Source: Nitrincola salilacus (GTDB lineage Bacteria; Pseudomonadota; Gammaproteobacteria; Pseudomonadales; Balneatricaceae). From it: a DNA stretch of 64,000 bases. The position numbers were made by a program, and so were the translations under genes. The stretch lies in NCBI RefSeq assembly GCF_046271865.1, contig NZ_CP176580.1, positions 1,054,001-1,118,000 on the forward strand, read 5' to 3'. Below the pieces are notes generated by a model, which saw only the letters and a program-made list of their open reading frames with translations, made no database searches and was not told the DNA's origin. Of this stretch, positions 7,422 through 16,031 are shown piece after piece; position 1 is the first letter of the stretch, and each line of letters starts with the position of its first letter.

Positions 7422-9272
7422 TTATTCATCCAGGAAGCTGCGCAGATGATCTGAGCGGCTTGGGTGACGCAGTTTACGCAGAGCCTTGGCTTCGATCTGA
7501 CGAATACGCTCACGCGTCACGTCAAACTGCTTGCCGACCTCTTCCAGAGTGTGGTCGGTATTCATATCGATACCGAAGCGCATGCGCAGTACCTTGGCTT
7601 CACGTGCCGTCAGACCAGACAAAACACTGCGAGTGGCTTCACGCAGGCCTTCACCGGTAGCGGTGTCGACCGGAGAGGTCATCACTACGTCTTCGATAAA
7701 GTCGCCCAGGCTTGAATCTTCGTCGTCACCGATCGGTGTTTCCATGGAGATCGGTTCTTTTGCGATCTTCAGTACCTTGCGGATCTTGTCTTCAGGCATG
7801 TCCATACGCTCAGCCAGCTCTTCAGGGGTGGGTTCGCGACCCATCTCCTGCAACATCTGACGTGAAATACGGTTCAGCTTGTTGATCGTCTCGATCATGT
7901 GTACCGGAATACGGATGGTACGGGCCTGGTCAGCGATAGAACGCGTGATCGCCTGACGTATCCACCAGGTGGCATAGGTCGAGAACTTGTAACCGCGACG
8001 ATATTCAAACTTGTCCACGGCTTTCATCAGACCGATATTGCCTTCCTGAATCAGATCGAGGAACTGCAGGCCGCGGTTGGTGTATTTTTTGGCGATAGAG
8101 ATAACAAGACGCAGGTTAGCCTCGACCATCTCTTTCTTGGCGCGACGAGCACGCGCTTCGCCGATCGACATGCGGCGGTTGACTTCTTTGATGTCCTGCA
8201 GCTTGATGCCGACATCATTTTCGATCTGAATCAGTTTACGCTGTGCGCGTTTCAGGTCCATCAGATTAGCGGCAACGCTCTTGGCATAAGACGCATTACC
8301 GGCGGCGACAGATTCAAACCACTCAGGGTTGGTTTCATTGCCGGGAAAGCCTTTGATGAAGTCCTTACGTGGCATGCCTGAACGCTGTGTGCAGATGCGC
8401 ATGATGTTGCGCTCCTGAGCACGGATGCGGTCGATATAGTCGCGTACGCGAGTGACCAGTACTTCATAGAAGCGTGGTGACAGCTTGATTGGCGCAAAAG
8501 AGACGGCCAGGGTTTCGATCGCTGCTTTTAACTGCGGGCTGCCTTCGCCATATGTTTCGCGGGCTGCCAGGAATTCGTCCAGAGACTGCTGCAGCAGTCC
8601 GAAACGCTGCTTGGCTTCTTCGGGATCCGGGCCGCGGTCACGCTCGTCATCGGCGTCATCAGTGCTGTCGCCATCTTCTTCGTCATCATCATCGCTGTCG
8701 GCGTCGTCATCTTCATCGTCGATCTCTATGACATCGACCTCTTCGACAGGGACGTAGGAGTCCGGGTCGATATAGCCGCTGAAGATATCGCTCAGGCGGC
8801 CCTCTTCCAACAGCGTGGAGTTGTATGCATCCAGTACCACATCAACACTGCCGGGGAAGGTAGACAGTGCCATCATCACTTCACGGATGCCTTCTTCGAT
8901 CCGTTTGGCAATTTCGATCTCGCCTTCGCGGGTCAGCAGCTCGACTGTGCCCATTTCACGCATATACATGCGGACGGGATCGGTGGTGCGTCCGGCGTCG
9001 GACTCAACGGCAGCCAATGCAGCAACGGCTTCATCATCCGCTTCATCGACATTGTCGCCCTCGGTCATCAGGAGGGTTTCGGCATCCGGTGCTTCCTCGG
9101 AAACACTGATACCCATGTCGTTGATCATGCGAATGATATCTTCGACCTGATCCGGATCGGCAATATCTTCGGGCAGGTGGTCATTGACCTCGGCGTAAGT
9201 GAGGTAACCCTGCTCTTTGCCTCGGGCAATAAGTTCCTTCAGGCGAGACTGCTGTTGGGAAGTATCTGACAT
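7422..9272 (-). CDS. rpoD: RNA polymerase primary sigma factor RpoD (sigma-70)
   Basis: Housekeeping sigma factor directing RNA polymerase to most promoters. The ATG at 9272 (MSDTSQQQSRLKELI) is chosen since AGGGG precedes it and this is the family N-terminus; a 36-codon upstream extension has no such support. The 616-aa length is close to the enterobacterial 613. Visible: region 1.1 at the start; a long acidic stretch around residues 180-215; region 2 with the RPGYKFSTYATWWIRQAIT-type core (here RRGYKFSTYATWWIRQ); region 3 with EPTPEELAERM; and region 4 with TLEEVGKQFDVTRERIRQIE. It is the last protein gene of the rpsU-yqeY-dnaG-rpoD operon. Confidence 0.98.
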   Translation of the reverse strand: MSDTSQQQSRLKELIARGKEQGYLTYAEVNDHLPEDIADPDQVEDIIRMINDMGISVSEEAPDAETLLMTEGDNVDEADDEAVAALAAVESDAGRTTDPVRMYMREMGTVELLTREGEIEIAKRIEEGIREVMMALSTFPGSVDVVLDAYNSTLLEEGRLSDIFSGYIDPDSYVPVEEVDVIEIDDEDDDADSDDDDEEDGDSTDDADDERDRGPDPEEAKQRFGLLQQSLDEFLAARETYGEGSPQLKAAIETLAVSFAPIKLSPRFYEVLVTRVRDYIDRIRAQERNIMRICTQRSGMPRKDFIKGFPGNETNPEWFESVAAGNASYAKSVAANLMDLKRAQRKLIQIENDVGIKLQDIKEVNRRMSIGEARARRAKKEMVEANLRLVISIAKKYTNRGLQFLDLIQEGNIGLMKAVDKFEYRRGYKFSTYATWWIRQAITRSIADQARTIRIPVHMIETINKLNRISRQMLQEMGREPTPEELAERMDMPEDKIRKVLKIAKEPISMETPIGDDEDSSLGDFIEDVVMTSPVDTATGEGLREATRSVLSGLTAREAKVLRMRFGIDMNTDHTLEEVGKQFDVTRERIRQIEAKALRKLRHPSRSDHLRSFLDE

Positions 9273-9536
9273 AGAGCCCCTGCGGTGAATGCTGTGAGAT
9301 GACTGGAAAGCAGAAAAATGAAGCGCAACATTATAGCGTCTGTAAGCCGAACTGAACAGATGGGAATAGGTACGAAGCACTCATAAATTGCATTAAACCT
9401 GATAATTTTTGTTGGATGGTAGCCGTTTGAGTCGCTGCTAACTCAGTGAAGTCAAGGGCTTGCCTATCGGCTACTTAAAGATAGTCCAACATATTGGGTT
9501 TGCCAAATCAGGTTAAAAAATATTTCAGTGTTCGGT

Positions 9537-11372
9537 CTATTTCTGGTGCCTGGCCATCAGCAGATGTTGCAATTGCTGCTTCTCGTCCTGAGTTAATGGG
9601 GACTGGCGTGACTTTTTCAAGAGCAGATCGAGTTTACCTTCATCCGCGCGTTGCAACAGGCGTTGAAAAGCATCGTTGAGCAACTGCGCAGGGTTGATAT
9701 CCCCAACCACCGGATCCAGGTGGGAGATCTCGTTCAGCGTCACCAGTGATGAACTGAGCTCGGCGGACTGCTGCCAGTCTACCAGCAGGGTGCCCAGTGA
9801 AAGATTGGGTGCCGAATTGAAGTAACGGATCAGTGCTGCCAGCAGGGCTGCATTGGGCTCGTCGAGCTTTTCCAGCATGTTCGGGTCGGCTGCCTGGATG
9901 GCCAGTTGCGGGTAGTGCAGCAGGATGGAGATTGCACTGTTGACGAGGCTGCGCCGATTGCCGTCACTGTTGGTGGTTGGCTTTATCTGCTGGTATCGAA
10001 CCGGTGGTGCCGGAGGCGGTGAAGAGGGCTCCGAAGGTTGCGGTGGTGATGTGTTCTGTGTGCTCTGGTGCAGGTTAATGACACTATTGAGCTGGTCATG
10101 CGACAGGCCGGTGATCTCGCAGATGCGTTCTATCATCATCTCGCGCAGCAGGCTGGGCTGCATTGACTGGATCTTCGGCAGGGCGTGAGTGGCAAAGCGT
10201 GCGCGCCCATCCATGCTGCTCAGATCCGCATCTTCAGCATACAGGCGGAAGAAAAACTCGCTCAAGGGCAGGGCTTCATTCACGCGTGCCTCGAAGCCTG
10301 CCTGGCCCTCCTGTCTGATTAATGTATCCGGATCTTCACCTTCCGGTAGAAACAGGAAGCGAACCTCCATGCCATCCTTGATGATTGGCAGTGCGACTTC
10401 CAGTGCGCGTGCTGCAGCTGTGCGCCCAGCTTGATCACCGTCGAAGCAGAAAACCAGCTCCGGTACGAGTTTGAACAGGCGCGACAGATGCTGGCCGGAG
10501 GTCGCGGTGCCCAGTGTGGCGACAGACCAGGTGATGCCGTGCTGCGCAAGTCCCACAACGTCCATGTAGCCCTCCACTATCAGCAGACGGGTCAGGCTGC
10601 GGGTATGCTGGCGCGCCTCGTAAAGACCATAGAGCTCGCGGCCTTTGTGGAAGGTGTCGGTTTCGGGTGAGTTGAGGTATTTGGGTTTTTCATCCGTGAG
10701 CACGCGCCCACCGAATGCGATGACGCGGCCACGCATATCCCGGATAGGGAACATGATGCGATCACGAAAGCGGTCGTAGTAGCGCTCGCGCTCTTCGTTG
10801 TGGATCACCAGTCCGACCTGTTCCAGCTTCTGTGCGGCTTCGCTCAGGTCGCTGGAATCCTTTACCAGGTTATCCCAGCCAGGAGGTGCAAAGCCTATCT
10901 GAAAGCGGCTGGCAATCTGGCCTGACAGTCCGCGCCCTTTTAAATACGCGACGGCGCGCTGTCGGTCACTGTGAGTGCGAAGTTGCTGCTGGAAAAAAAG
11001 GTTGGCACGCTCCAGTAGCTGATACTGTTGCTTCAGGCGCTCTTCTTGCTGATTATCGCTGTTGTGGCTCTCTTCGCGCGGGACTTCAACACCGGCGAGC
11101 TTGGCCAGCTCTTCGATCGCTTCGGGAAATGAAAGGCGCTCATACTCCATGATAAAACCGATGGCGTTACCGCCGGCACCGCAGCCGAAGCAGTAGTAAA
11201 GCTGTTTGTCTGGTGCAACGGTGAAGGAGGGTGACTTCTCTTGATGAAATGGACACAGACCTGCGTAGTTTTTGCCGCTACGCTTGATTTTGACACGACT
11301 CTCCACCACATCAAGAATATTGACGCGTGCGAGTAGGTCGTCGATGAAGTGCTGTGGTATGCGTCCGGCCAT
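9537..11372 (-). CDS. dnaG: DNA primase DnaG
   Basis: Synthesises RNA primers at the replication fork, working with DnaB helicase. The 611-aa protein starts at an ATG with GGAGACATC upstream. Visible: zinc-binding CPFHQEKSPSF...CFGCGAGG near residues 40-65, the primase core with FGGRVLTDEKPKYLNSPET, the TOPRIM motif LIVEGYMDVVGL with later FCFDGDQAG, and a less conserved C-terminal helicase-binding domain after a Pro/Ser/Gln-rich linker around residue 435. It lies between the yqeY-type gene and rpoD in the macromolecular-synthesis operon. Confidence 0.98.
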   Translation of the reverse strand: MAGRIPQHFIDDLLARVNILDVVESRVKIKRSGKNYAGLCPFHQEKSPSFTVAPDKQLYYCFGCGAGGNAIGFIMEYERLSFPEAIEELAKLAGVEVPREESHNSDNQQEERLKQQYQLLERANLFFQQQLRTHSDRQRAVAYLKGRGLSGQIASRFQIGFAPPGWDNLVKDSSDLSEAAQKLEQVGLVIHNEERERYYDRFRDRIMFPIRDMRGRVIAFGGRVLTDEKPKYLNSPETDTFHKGRELYGLYEARQHTRSLTRLLIVEGYMDVVGLAQHGITWSVATLGTATSGQHLSRLFKLVPELVFCFDGDQAGRTAAARALEVALPIIKDGMEVRFLFLPEGEDPDTLIRQEGQAGFEARVNEALPLSEFFFRLYAEDADLSSMDGRARFATHALPKIQSMQPSLLREMMIERICEITGLSHDQLNSVINLHQSTQNTSPPQPSEPSSPPPAPPVRYQQIKPTTNSDGNRRSLVNSAISILLHYPQLAIQAADPNMLEKLDEPNAALLAALIRYFNSAPNLSLGTLLVDWQQSAELSSSLVTLNEISHLDPVVGDINPAQLLNDAFQRLLQRADEGKLDLLLKKSRQSPLTQDEKQQLQHLLMARHQK

Positions 11373-11423
11373 GATGTCTCCGCTGTATCGTTGCAGCGAG
11401 AGCAGGGTAAGGGCTGAAGCGCT

Positions 11424-11870
11424 TTACTGCAACCGCTCTTTGATCTGAGCGGAAACGGCTCCCATATCGGCGCGCCCCTGAATCTGAGGTCTGACCAGGG
11501 CCATTACCTGTCCCATTGCCTGCATCGAGCTTGCGCCCGTGTCGGCGATGGCTTGATCGACTATCTCTTTTATCTCACTATCACTGAGAGGCTGCGGCAG
11601 GAAAGTTTTAATCACCTCCGACTCCTGCTGCTCCTTGTCTGCCAGTTCAGGGCGCTCAGCCGCCTGATACTGGGCAATCGACTCGCGACGCTGTTTTAAC
11701 ATCTTGTCCAGCGTGACGATAACGCGTGCATCATCCAGTGTTATTCTCTCGTCTATCTCGATACGGTTCAGTTCTGACAGCATCATGCGAATAGTGCCGA
11801 GGCGGACCTTGTCCTTTGCCCTCATGGCATCTTTCATCTGTTCTGTAATCTGTGCTTTCAGATCAGACAT
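11424..11870 (-). CDS. yqeY: GatB/YqeY domain protein
   Basis: A 148-aa helical protein with the YqeY fold, related to the tail domain of the GatB amidotransferase subunit that contacts tRNA. Typical residues are present: LKAQITEQMKDAMRAKDKVRLGTIRMMLSE at the start and FLPQPLSDSEIKEIVDQAI and MGQVMALVRPQIQGRADMG later. It lies between rpsU and dnaG, as in many gammaproteobacteria. Its cellular role is not settled; a tRNA-linked function is a family-based guess. Confidence 0.92.
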   Translation of the reverse strand: MSDLKAQITEQMKDAMRAKDKVRLGTIRMMLSELNRIEIDERITLDDARVIVTLDKMLKQRRESIAQYQAAERPELADKEQQESEVIKTFLPQPLSDSEIKEIVDQAIADTGASSMQAMGQVMALVRPQIQGRADMGAVSAQIKERLQ

Positions 11871-11978
11871 GATAGCTTCCCGTATGAGTGATCGAGCGCC
11901 TGAATGGTCGCTGTATCAACGATTACGTATTCTACTCAAACAAAGTTTGCAGTTGATCACATTCGAAATGAATGGATC

Positions 11979-12194
11979 TCAGTAAAGACGTACGCGACGA
12001 GACTGTTCACGTGACAGTTTTTTAGCGTGACGCTTAACCGCAGCCGCTGCTTTACGCTTGCGAACTGTAGTGGGTTTTTCGTAGCACTCACGACGACGTA
12101 CTTCAGCCAGAACACCGGCTTTTTCGCATGAACGCTTGAAGCGACGCAGGGCAACGTCAAACGGCTCGTTGTCTTTTACTTTTACAGCTGGCAT
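11979..12194 (-). CDS. rpsU: 30S ribosomal protein S21
   Basis: Small-subunit ribosomal protein of 71 aa, matching the family length, involved in translation initiation. The basic sequence MPAVKVKDNEPFDVALRRFK...RRRECYEKPTTVRKRK is unmistakable. Its ATG has AAGGTAGGA upstream. It is the first gene of the leftward operon leading to rpoD; the promoter should lie in the 210-bp gap shared with the divergent tsaD gene, but no convincing -35/-10 pair was read there. Confidence 0.98.
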   Translation of the reverse strand: MPAVKVKDNEPFDVALRRFKRSCEKAGVLAEVRRRECYEKPTTVRKRKAAAAVKRHAKKLSREQSRRVRLY

Positions 12195-12404
12195 CTAAAT
12201 CCTACCTTGCAATTAATGGGGTTTTGTATGATCTGACGTCTCCTGAAAAGGGGTTGTCCGATCAAGGCACGAAATTTTACTGGCCACTGGGCCTGAAGTA
12301 AAGAAAGAAAGCTCGAAATCTCTACATTCATAAAGGATAATAGTCTGCTCTGCCGCCGCTGTAAAAGAAACAGGGGCAGGAAATGATCATTAAGAGTGGT
12401 GAAG

Positions 12405-13433
12405 ATGCGAGTATTGGGGATAGAAACCTCTTGTGACGAAACAGGTGTAGCGCTGTATGACAGTGAGAAAGGGCTGTTGTCGGATGCACTGTACAGTCAG
12501 GTGGAGATGCATGCGGAGTACGGTGGTGTCGTGCCGGAACTGGCTTCGCGGGACCATATTCGTAAACTGCTGCCGCTGATTCGTGAGGTGCTGCACAAGG
12601 CTGACCTGACGATGCCTGATGTTGATGCCATTGCCTACACGGCAGGCCCCGGGCTGATCGGTGCGCTGATGGTGGGTGCATCCACCGCTCGTGCGTTGGC
12701 TCTGGGTCTGAATATTCCGGCGATCGGTGTGCATCATATGGAGGGGCATCTGTTGGCTCCGATGCTGGAGGATAATCCCCCGGCCTTTCCTTTCGTGGCA
12801 CTGCTGGTATCCGGTGGGCATACGCAGTTGGTCAAGGTGACAGATATCGGGCAGTACCATCTGCTGGGTGAATCGTTGGATGATGCTGCCGGTGAGGCTT
12901 TTGATAAGGCCGCCAAGATGCTGGGTCTTGATTATCCCGGTGGGCCACTGATCGCAAAACTGGCCGTTCAGGGTGATCGCCAGCGCTTTACTTTTCCGCG
13001 CCCCATGACGGATCGGCCTGGGCTGGATTTCAGCTTCTCCGGCCTGAAGACCTTTACACTGAACACATCGAACGCGCATCGCGATGAGCAGGGTAGAATT
13101 GATGATCAGACGCGTGCGGACATCGCAGCGGCGTTTGAGGAGGCGGTTGTGGATACGCTGGCGATAAAATGTAGGCGTGCACTGCAGCAGACCGGATTGA
13201 AACAACTGGTGATTGCCGGTGGCGTCAGTGCCAATCAGCGACTCAGAGAGAAGCTTGCTGATGTCGTGCAGAAGGAGCGCGCCGGGCTTTTCTATGCCCG
13301 CCCGCGCTTCTGTACCGATAATGGTGCGATGATTGCGTATGCCGGGTGCCAGCGTTTACTGGCAGGGCAGAGTAGTGATCTGACGATTCAGGCCAAGCCA
13401 CGCTGGCCCATGGATACGCTGGCAAGTATCTGA
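12405..13433 (+). CDS. tsaD: tRNA N6-adenosine threonylcarbamoyltransferase TsaD
   Basis: Transfers the threonylcarbamoyl group to A37 of ANN-decoding tRNAs with TsaB and TsaE. The ATG at 12405 (MRVLGIETSCDETG) matches the family start; GTG codons three positions upstream are also in frame. 342 aa, normal length. Visible: metal-binding HMEGHLLAP near residue 110, the nucleotide motif VSGGHTQLV, and near the end VIAGGVSANQRLRE and FCTDNGAMIAYAG. It diverges from rpsU and converges on plsY, the order common in gammaproteobacteria. Confidence 0.97.
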   Translation: MRVLGIETSCDETGVALYDSEKGLLSDALYSQVEMHAEYGGVVPELASRDHIRKLLPLIREVLHKADLTMPDVDAIAYTAGPGLIGALMVGASTARALALGLNIPAIGVHHMEGHLLAPMLEDNPPAFPFVALLVSGGHTQLVKVTDIGQYHLLGESLDDAAGEAFDKAAKMLGLDYPGGPLIAKLAVQGDRQRFTFPRPMTDRPGLDFSFSGLKTFTLNTSNAHRDEQGRIDDQTRADIAAAFEEAVVDTLAIKCRRALQQTGLKQLVIAGGVSANQRLREKLADVVQKERAGLFYARPRFCTDNGAMIAYAGCQRLLAGQSSDLTIQAKPRWPMDTLASI

Positions 13434-13462
13434 TGACAGTAGGTGATATAAAGTAGGGTGCT

Positions 13463-14056
13463 TCAGAATCGGCGCTCTTTACCGCTGATCAGATTGCGGA
13501 TGTTGGGGCTGTGGCGAGCAATCAGCAACAGGGCGATCAATGCCATCGGGCTGAGTAGCTCCGGAGCCAGCAGGTAGATGCCGGGCAATGTAATCAGTGC
13601 CATGCACAATGATGCGATGGATGCGGTACGAGTCAGTGCGATGATGAGCAGCCAGGTGAAAACCTGTATGAGAAATACGGGCCAGCTCAGCATCAGAGTG
13701 CAGCCAAGCGTGGTGGCGACACCTTTGCCACCACGAAAAGCGCCCAGCATCGGGAACAGGTGGCCCAGCACTACGGCCAGTGCGCAGAGGCCAGTCACTC
13801 CAGGTGTCAGGTTTGCCAGTTGGGCCAGCCAGATGGCCAGAACGCCTTTGCCGAGATCGCCTGCGAGGGTCAGGCCTGCGGCGACACGGTTGCCGATGCG
13901 CAGTACATTGCTGGTTCCTGGGTTGCCTGAGCCTTGTTGACGAGGGTCAGCGATACCCATAGAGTGGCACACCAATAAAGCGGTCGGTATTGAACCGAGC
14001 AGATAAGCAACGCTGATCAGCGCCGGTTCCAGCAGGCTATTGATTGGCATAAGCAT
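13463..14056 (-). CDS. plsY: Glycerol-3-phosphate acyltransferase PlsY
   Basis: Membrane enzyme that transfers an acyl group from acyl-phosphate to glycerol-3-phosphate, the first step of phospholipid synthesis. About 198 aa with five membrane segments. Visible family motifs: GSIPTALLVC near the start, then GSGNPGTSNVLR, and GHLFPMLGAFRGGKGVATTLG. The exact start is uncertain (GTG 14062, ATG 14056 or ATG 14050; none has a strong ribosome site). Its start lies less than 20 bp from that of the divergent folB. Confidence 0.94.
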   Translation of the reverse strand: MLMPINSLLEPALISVAYLLGSIPTALLVCHSMGIADPRQQGSGNPGTSNVLRIGNRVAAGLTLAGDLGKGVLAIWLAQLANLTPGVTGLCALAVVLGHLFPMLGAFRGGKGVATTLGCTLMLSWPVFLIQVFTWLLIIALTRTASIASLCMALITLPGIYLLAPELLSPMALIALLLIARHSPNIRNLISGKERRF

Positions 14057-14069
14057 AACCACAGGATAG

Positions 14070-14429
14070 ATGATGGATCTAGTTTACATACGCGAGCTGC
14101 AGGTGGAAACGATAATCGGGATCTATGACTGGGAGCGTCAGGTACGCCAGACGGTCAGTCTTGATCTGGAGATGGGAACCGATATTCGTGCAGCGGCGGC
14201 AACGGAAGATATCGAGAACACACTGAACTATAAAAGTGTTTCCAAACGCCTGATCTCCTTTATCAGCGAAAGCGAGTTCCTGCTGGTCGAAACCATGGCG
14301 GAAGAGATAGCCCAACTGGTGCTGGATGAGTTTTCCGTACCCTGGTTACGCCTGCGTCTGAGTAAGCCAGGTGCGGTACGTGGGGCTAAGGATGTTGGCG
14401 TGATTATCGAAAGGGGAGAGCGTATCTGA
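14070..14429 (+). CDS. folB: Dihydroneopterin aldolase FolB
   Basis: Converts 7,8-dihydroneopterin to 6-hydroxymethyl-7,8-dihydropterin and glycolaldehyde in folate synthesis. 119 aa, normal length. Visible: VYIRELQVETIIGIYDWER at the start, the central NTLNYKSVSKRLISFI with active-site Tyr, and LLVETMAEEIAQLVL, ending with the KPGAVRGAKDVGV loop. Two adjacent ATGs (14070, 14073) follow AGGA; the second has better spacing. The stop overlaps the folK start by one base, so the two are probably coupled in translation. Confidence 0.96.
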   Translation: MMDLVYIRELQVETIIGIYDWERQVRQTVSLDLEMGTDIRAAAATEDIENTLNYKSVSKRLISFISESEFLLVETMAEEIAQLVLDEFSVPWLRLRLSKPGAVRGAKDVGVIIERGERI

Positions 14430-14938
14430 TGGCGAGAGTGTATCTGAGCCTGGGCAGCAATGTTGATCGCGAACATTACATCAGTATCGCACTGGATGCT
14501 CTGAGTGAGCAGTTTGGTGCACTTGAGCTGTCATCCGTTTATGAGAGCGAAGCGGTCGGTTTCGACGGCGACGCCTTCTATAACCTGGTTGCGGGTGTTG
14601 ATACAGATCTCTCTATCGAAGCGTTATCTCTGGTGCTTAAAGCGATTGAAGACCGTAACGGTCGTGAACGCACGGGTCCACGATTCAGTGCCCGTACGCT
14701 GGATATCGATATATTGACATATGATGATTGTGTTGGCCGATTCGGCAAAATTCAGTTGCCGCGGGATGAGGTGTTGAAAAACGCTTTTGTCCTCCTGCCG
14801 CTCGCCGAGATCGCACCTGAAGTGGTGCATCCGGAGTGTGGTAGAACCTACGCCAGCCTGTGGCAGGATTACGACCGTAACCAGAAGCTCTGGACGGTCG
14901 ACTTCATCTGGCAGGGAAAAACAATCTCAAAAAGCTAG
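14429..14938 (+). CDS. folK: 2-amino-4-hydroxy-6-hydroxymethyldihydropteridine diphosphokinase
   Basis: Pyrophosphorylates the product of FolB using ATP, the next folate step. 169 aa. Visible: VYLSLGSNVDREHYI at the start, YESEAVGF, then the catalytic ERTGPRFSARTLDIDIL with the two magnesium-binding Asp residues, and PHP-like LPRDEVLKNAFVLLPLAEIAP. It follows folB with a one-base overlap and an AAGGGGAGAG ribosome site inside folB. The following gene faces it. Confidence 0.97.
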   Translation: MARVYLSLGSNVDREHYISIALDALSEQFGALELSSVYESEAVGFDGDAFYNLVAGVDTDLSIEALSLVLKAIEDRNGRERTGPRFSARTLDIDILTYDDCVGRFGKIQLPRDEVLKNAFVLLPLAEIAPEVVHPECGRTYASLWQDYDRNQKLWTVDFIWQGKTISKS

Positions 14939-14940
14939 AA

Positions 14941-15162
14941 TCAGCGTCTTCTGCCGCCGACCAACAGCATGAAGGTGCCGACTGCAATCGACCCGATGCC
15001 TGCCCAGACTGGCACATTGATCGTTTCTTTTTCCTCTACAGACAGGGAGATCGGGCCAATATTGGCTTCATGCGTTTCCTTGGTGAAACTGAAGCTGCCA
15101 TAAGCCAGTCCGGCCACTCCCAGTACTATCAGAATTAATCCAGCGGCCTTGATTGCATTCAT
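14941..15162 (-). CDS. Small two-helix membrane protein, unknown function
   Basis: A 73-aa protein with an N-terminal membrane helix (AAGLILIVLGVAGLAYGSF), a polar middle containing EEKETINVPVWAG, and a second helix (GIGSIAVGTFMLLVGG) followed by three arginines. The layout is typical of small inner-membrane proteins common in proteobacteria. GGAGAACC-like sequence precedes the ATG. It converges on folK with only two bases between stops. No function can be assigned. Confidence 0.75.
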   Translation of the reverse strand: MNAIKAAGLILIVLGVAGLAYGSFSFTKETHEANIGPISLSVEEKETINVPVWAGIGSIAVGTFMLLVGGRRR

Positions 15163-15245
15163 CTTGGTTCTCCTTAACTGTTATACATTAACCATCTATG
15201 GCTCATTATATGCTAAAGAGCTGATCCTTTTTGCTTTTTTACCCT

Positions 15246-16019
15246 TTATGAAAAGAGTGACTTACCGCCATCGACACAGAGGATCTGGCCGGTTATGTAG
15301 TGTGCGTTGCTCAGGAAGAGTACGGCATCGGCGATATCCTGAGGGCTGCCGCAGCGCTGCAGCAGAGTCTTGCTTACCACCTCGTGTTGTTGCTCCGGAG
15401 TCAGTGCGGCTTTGGCTTCGGGCCAGAGGATCGGGCCGGGGGATACGCCATTCACCCGTACAGCAGGAGCCAGCTCTTTGGCCAGGCTTTGAGTCATCAT
15501 CTGCAAGCCTGCTTTGGCGATAGAGTATATCGGGTAGCCTTTGAGTCCGCGCTGGGCGTGGATGTCGATCAGGTTGATGATCGCGCCTTCCTGCTCTGCG
15601 ATCAGGTTGCTGAGACGTGTGCTGATGAAAAATGCTGCGCGAAGGTTGGAGTTGATCAGATCATCCCACGCCTGCTGCGTGACCTGGTCTACAGGTGTTG
15701 GATAGAAAGCAGATGCATTATTGATCAGCAGATCAAGGCGGCCAAGCTCAATTACCTGTTCAGCTAAGCGTTCCACCTCAGTCATATCGGTCAGGTTTGC
15801 CTGCAGGCATCTGCAGCTGTCCGGGCGTAGTCTGTTCAGCTCTTCGGCCAGAGCGTTGGCTTCAGCGGCTGAGTGGCGATAGTGAATCAGCAGACTGTAT
15901 CCCTGTTGGTGCAGCGTTCTGGCGATGCAGGCGCCTATCCTCTGGGCTGCGCCGGTGATCAGAGCGACAGGTGAATCAGTAAATGGTGATTCTGTTAAAG
16001 ATGATCGGTTATCCAGCAC
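15246..16019 (-). CDS. folM: Pteridine reductase / FolM-type SDR
   Basis: Short-chain dehydrogenase of 257 aa that probably reduces dihydropteridines (dihydromonapterin/dihydrofolate), as FolM does. The TGAAQRIG nucleotide motif, with Gln-Arg instead of the usual Gly-x-Gly, is characteristic of pteridine reductases. NNASAFYPTP, the catalytic YSIAKAGLQMM, and SPGPILWPE are also typical. It is the last gene of the leftward run apaH-glpE-cca-folM, 12 bp after cca. Nearness to folBK supports a pterin role. Confidence 0.85.
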   Translation of the reverse strand: MLDNRSSLTESPFTDSPVALITGAAQRIGACIARTLHQQGYSLLIHYRHSAAEANALAEELNRLRPDSCRCLQANLTDMTEVERLAEQVIELGRLDLLINNASAFYPTPVDQVTQQAWDDLINSNLRAAFFISTRLSNLIAEQEGAIINLIDIHAQRGLKGYPIYSIAKAGLQMMTQSLAKELAPAVRVNGVSPGPILWPEAKAALTPEQQHEVVSKTLLQRCGSPQDIADAVLFLSNAHYITGQILCVDGGKSLFS

Positions 16020-16031
16020 ATCCCGCTCCAG

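Noticed and set aside
9273..9536. Separate promoter for rpoD in the dnaG-rpoD gap
   Set aside because: A TTGACT element can be read on the minus strand near 9450, but no acceptable -10 follows at 16-18 bp, so no promoter is claimed.
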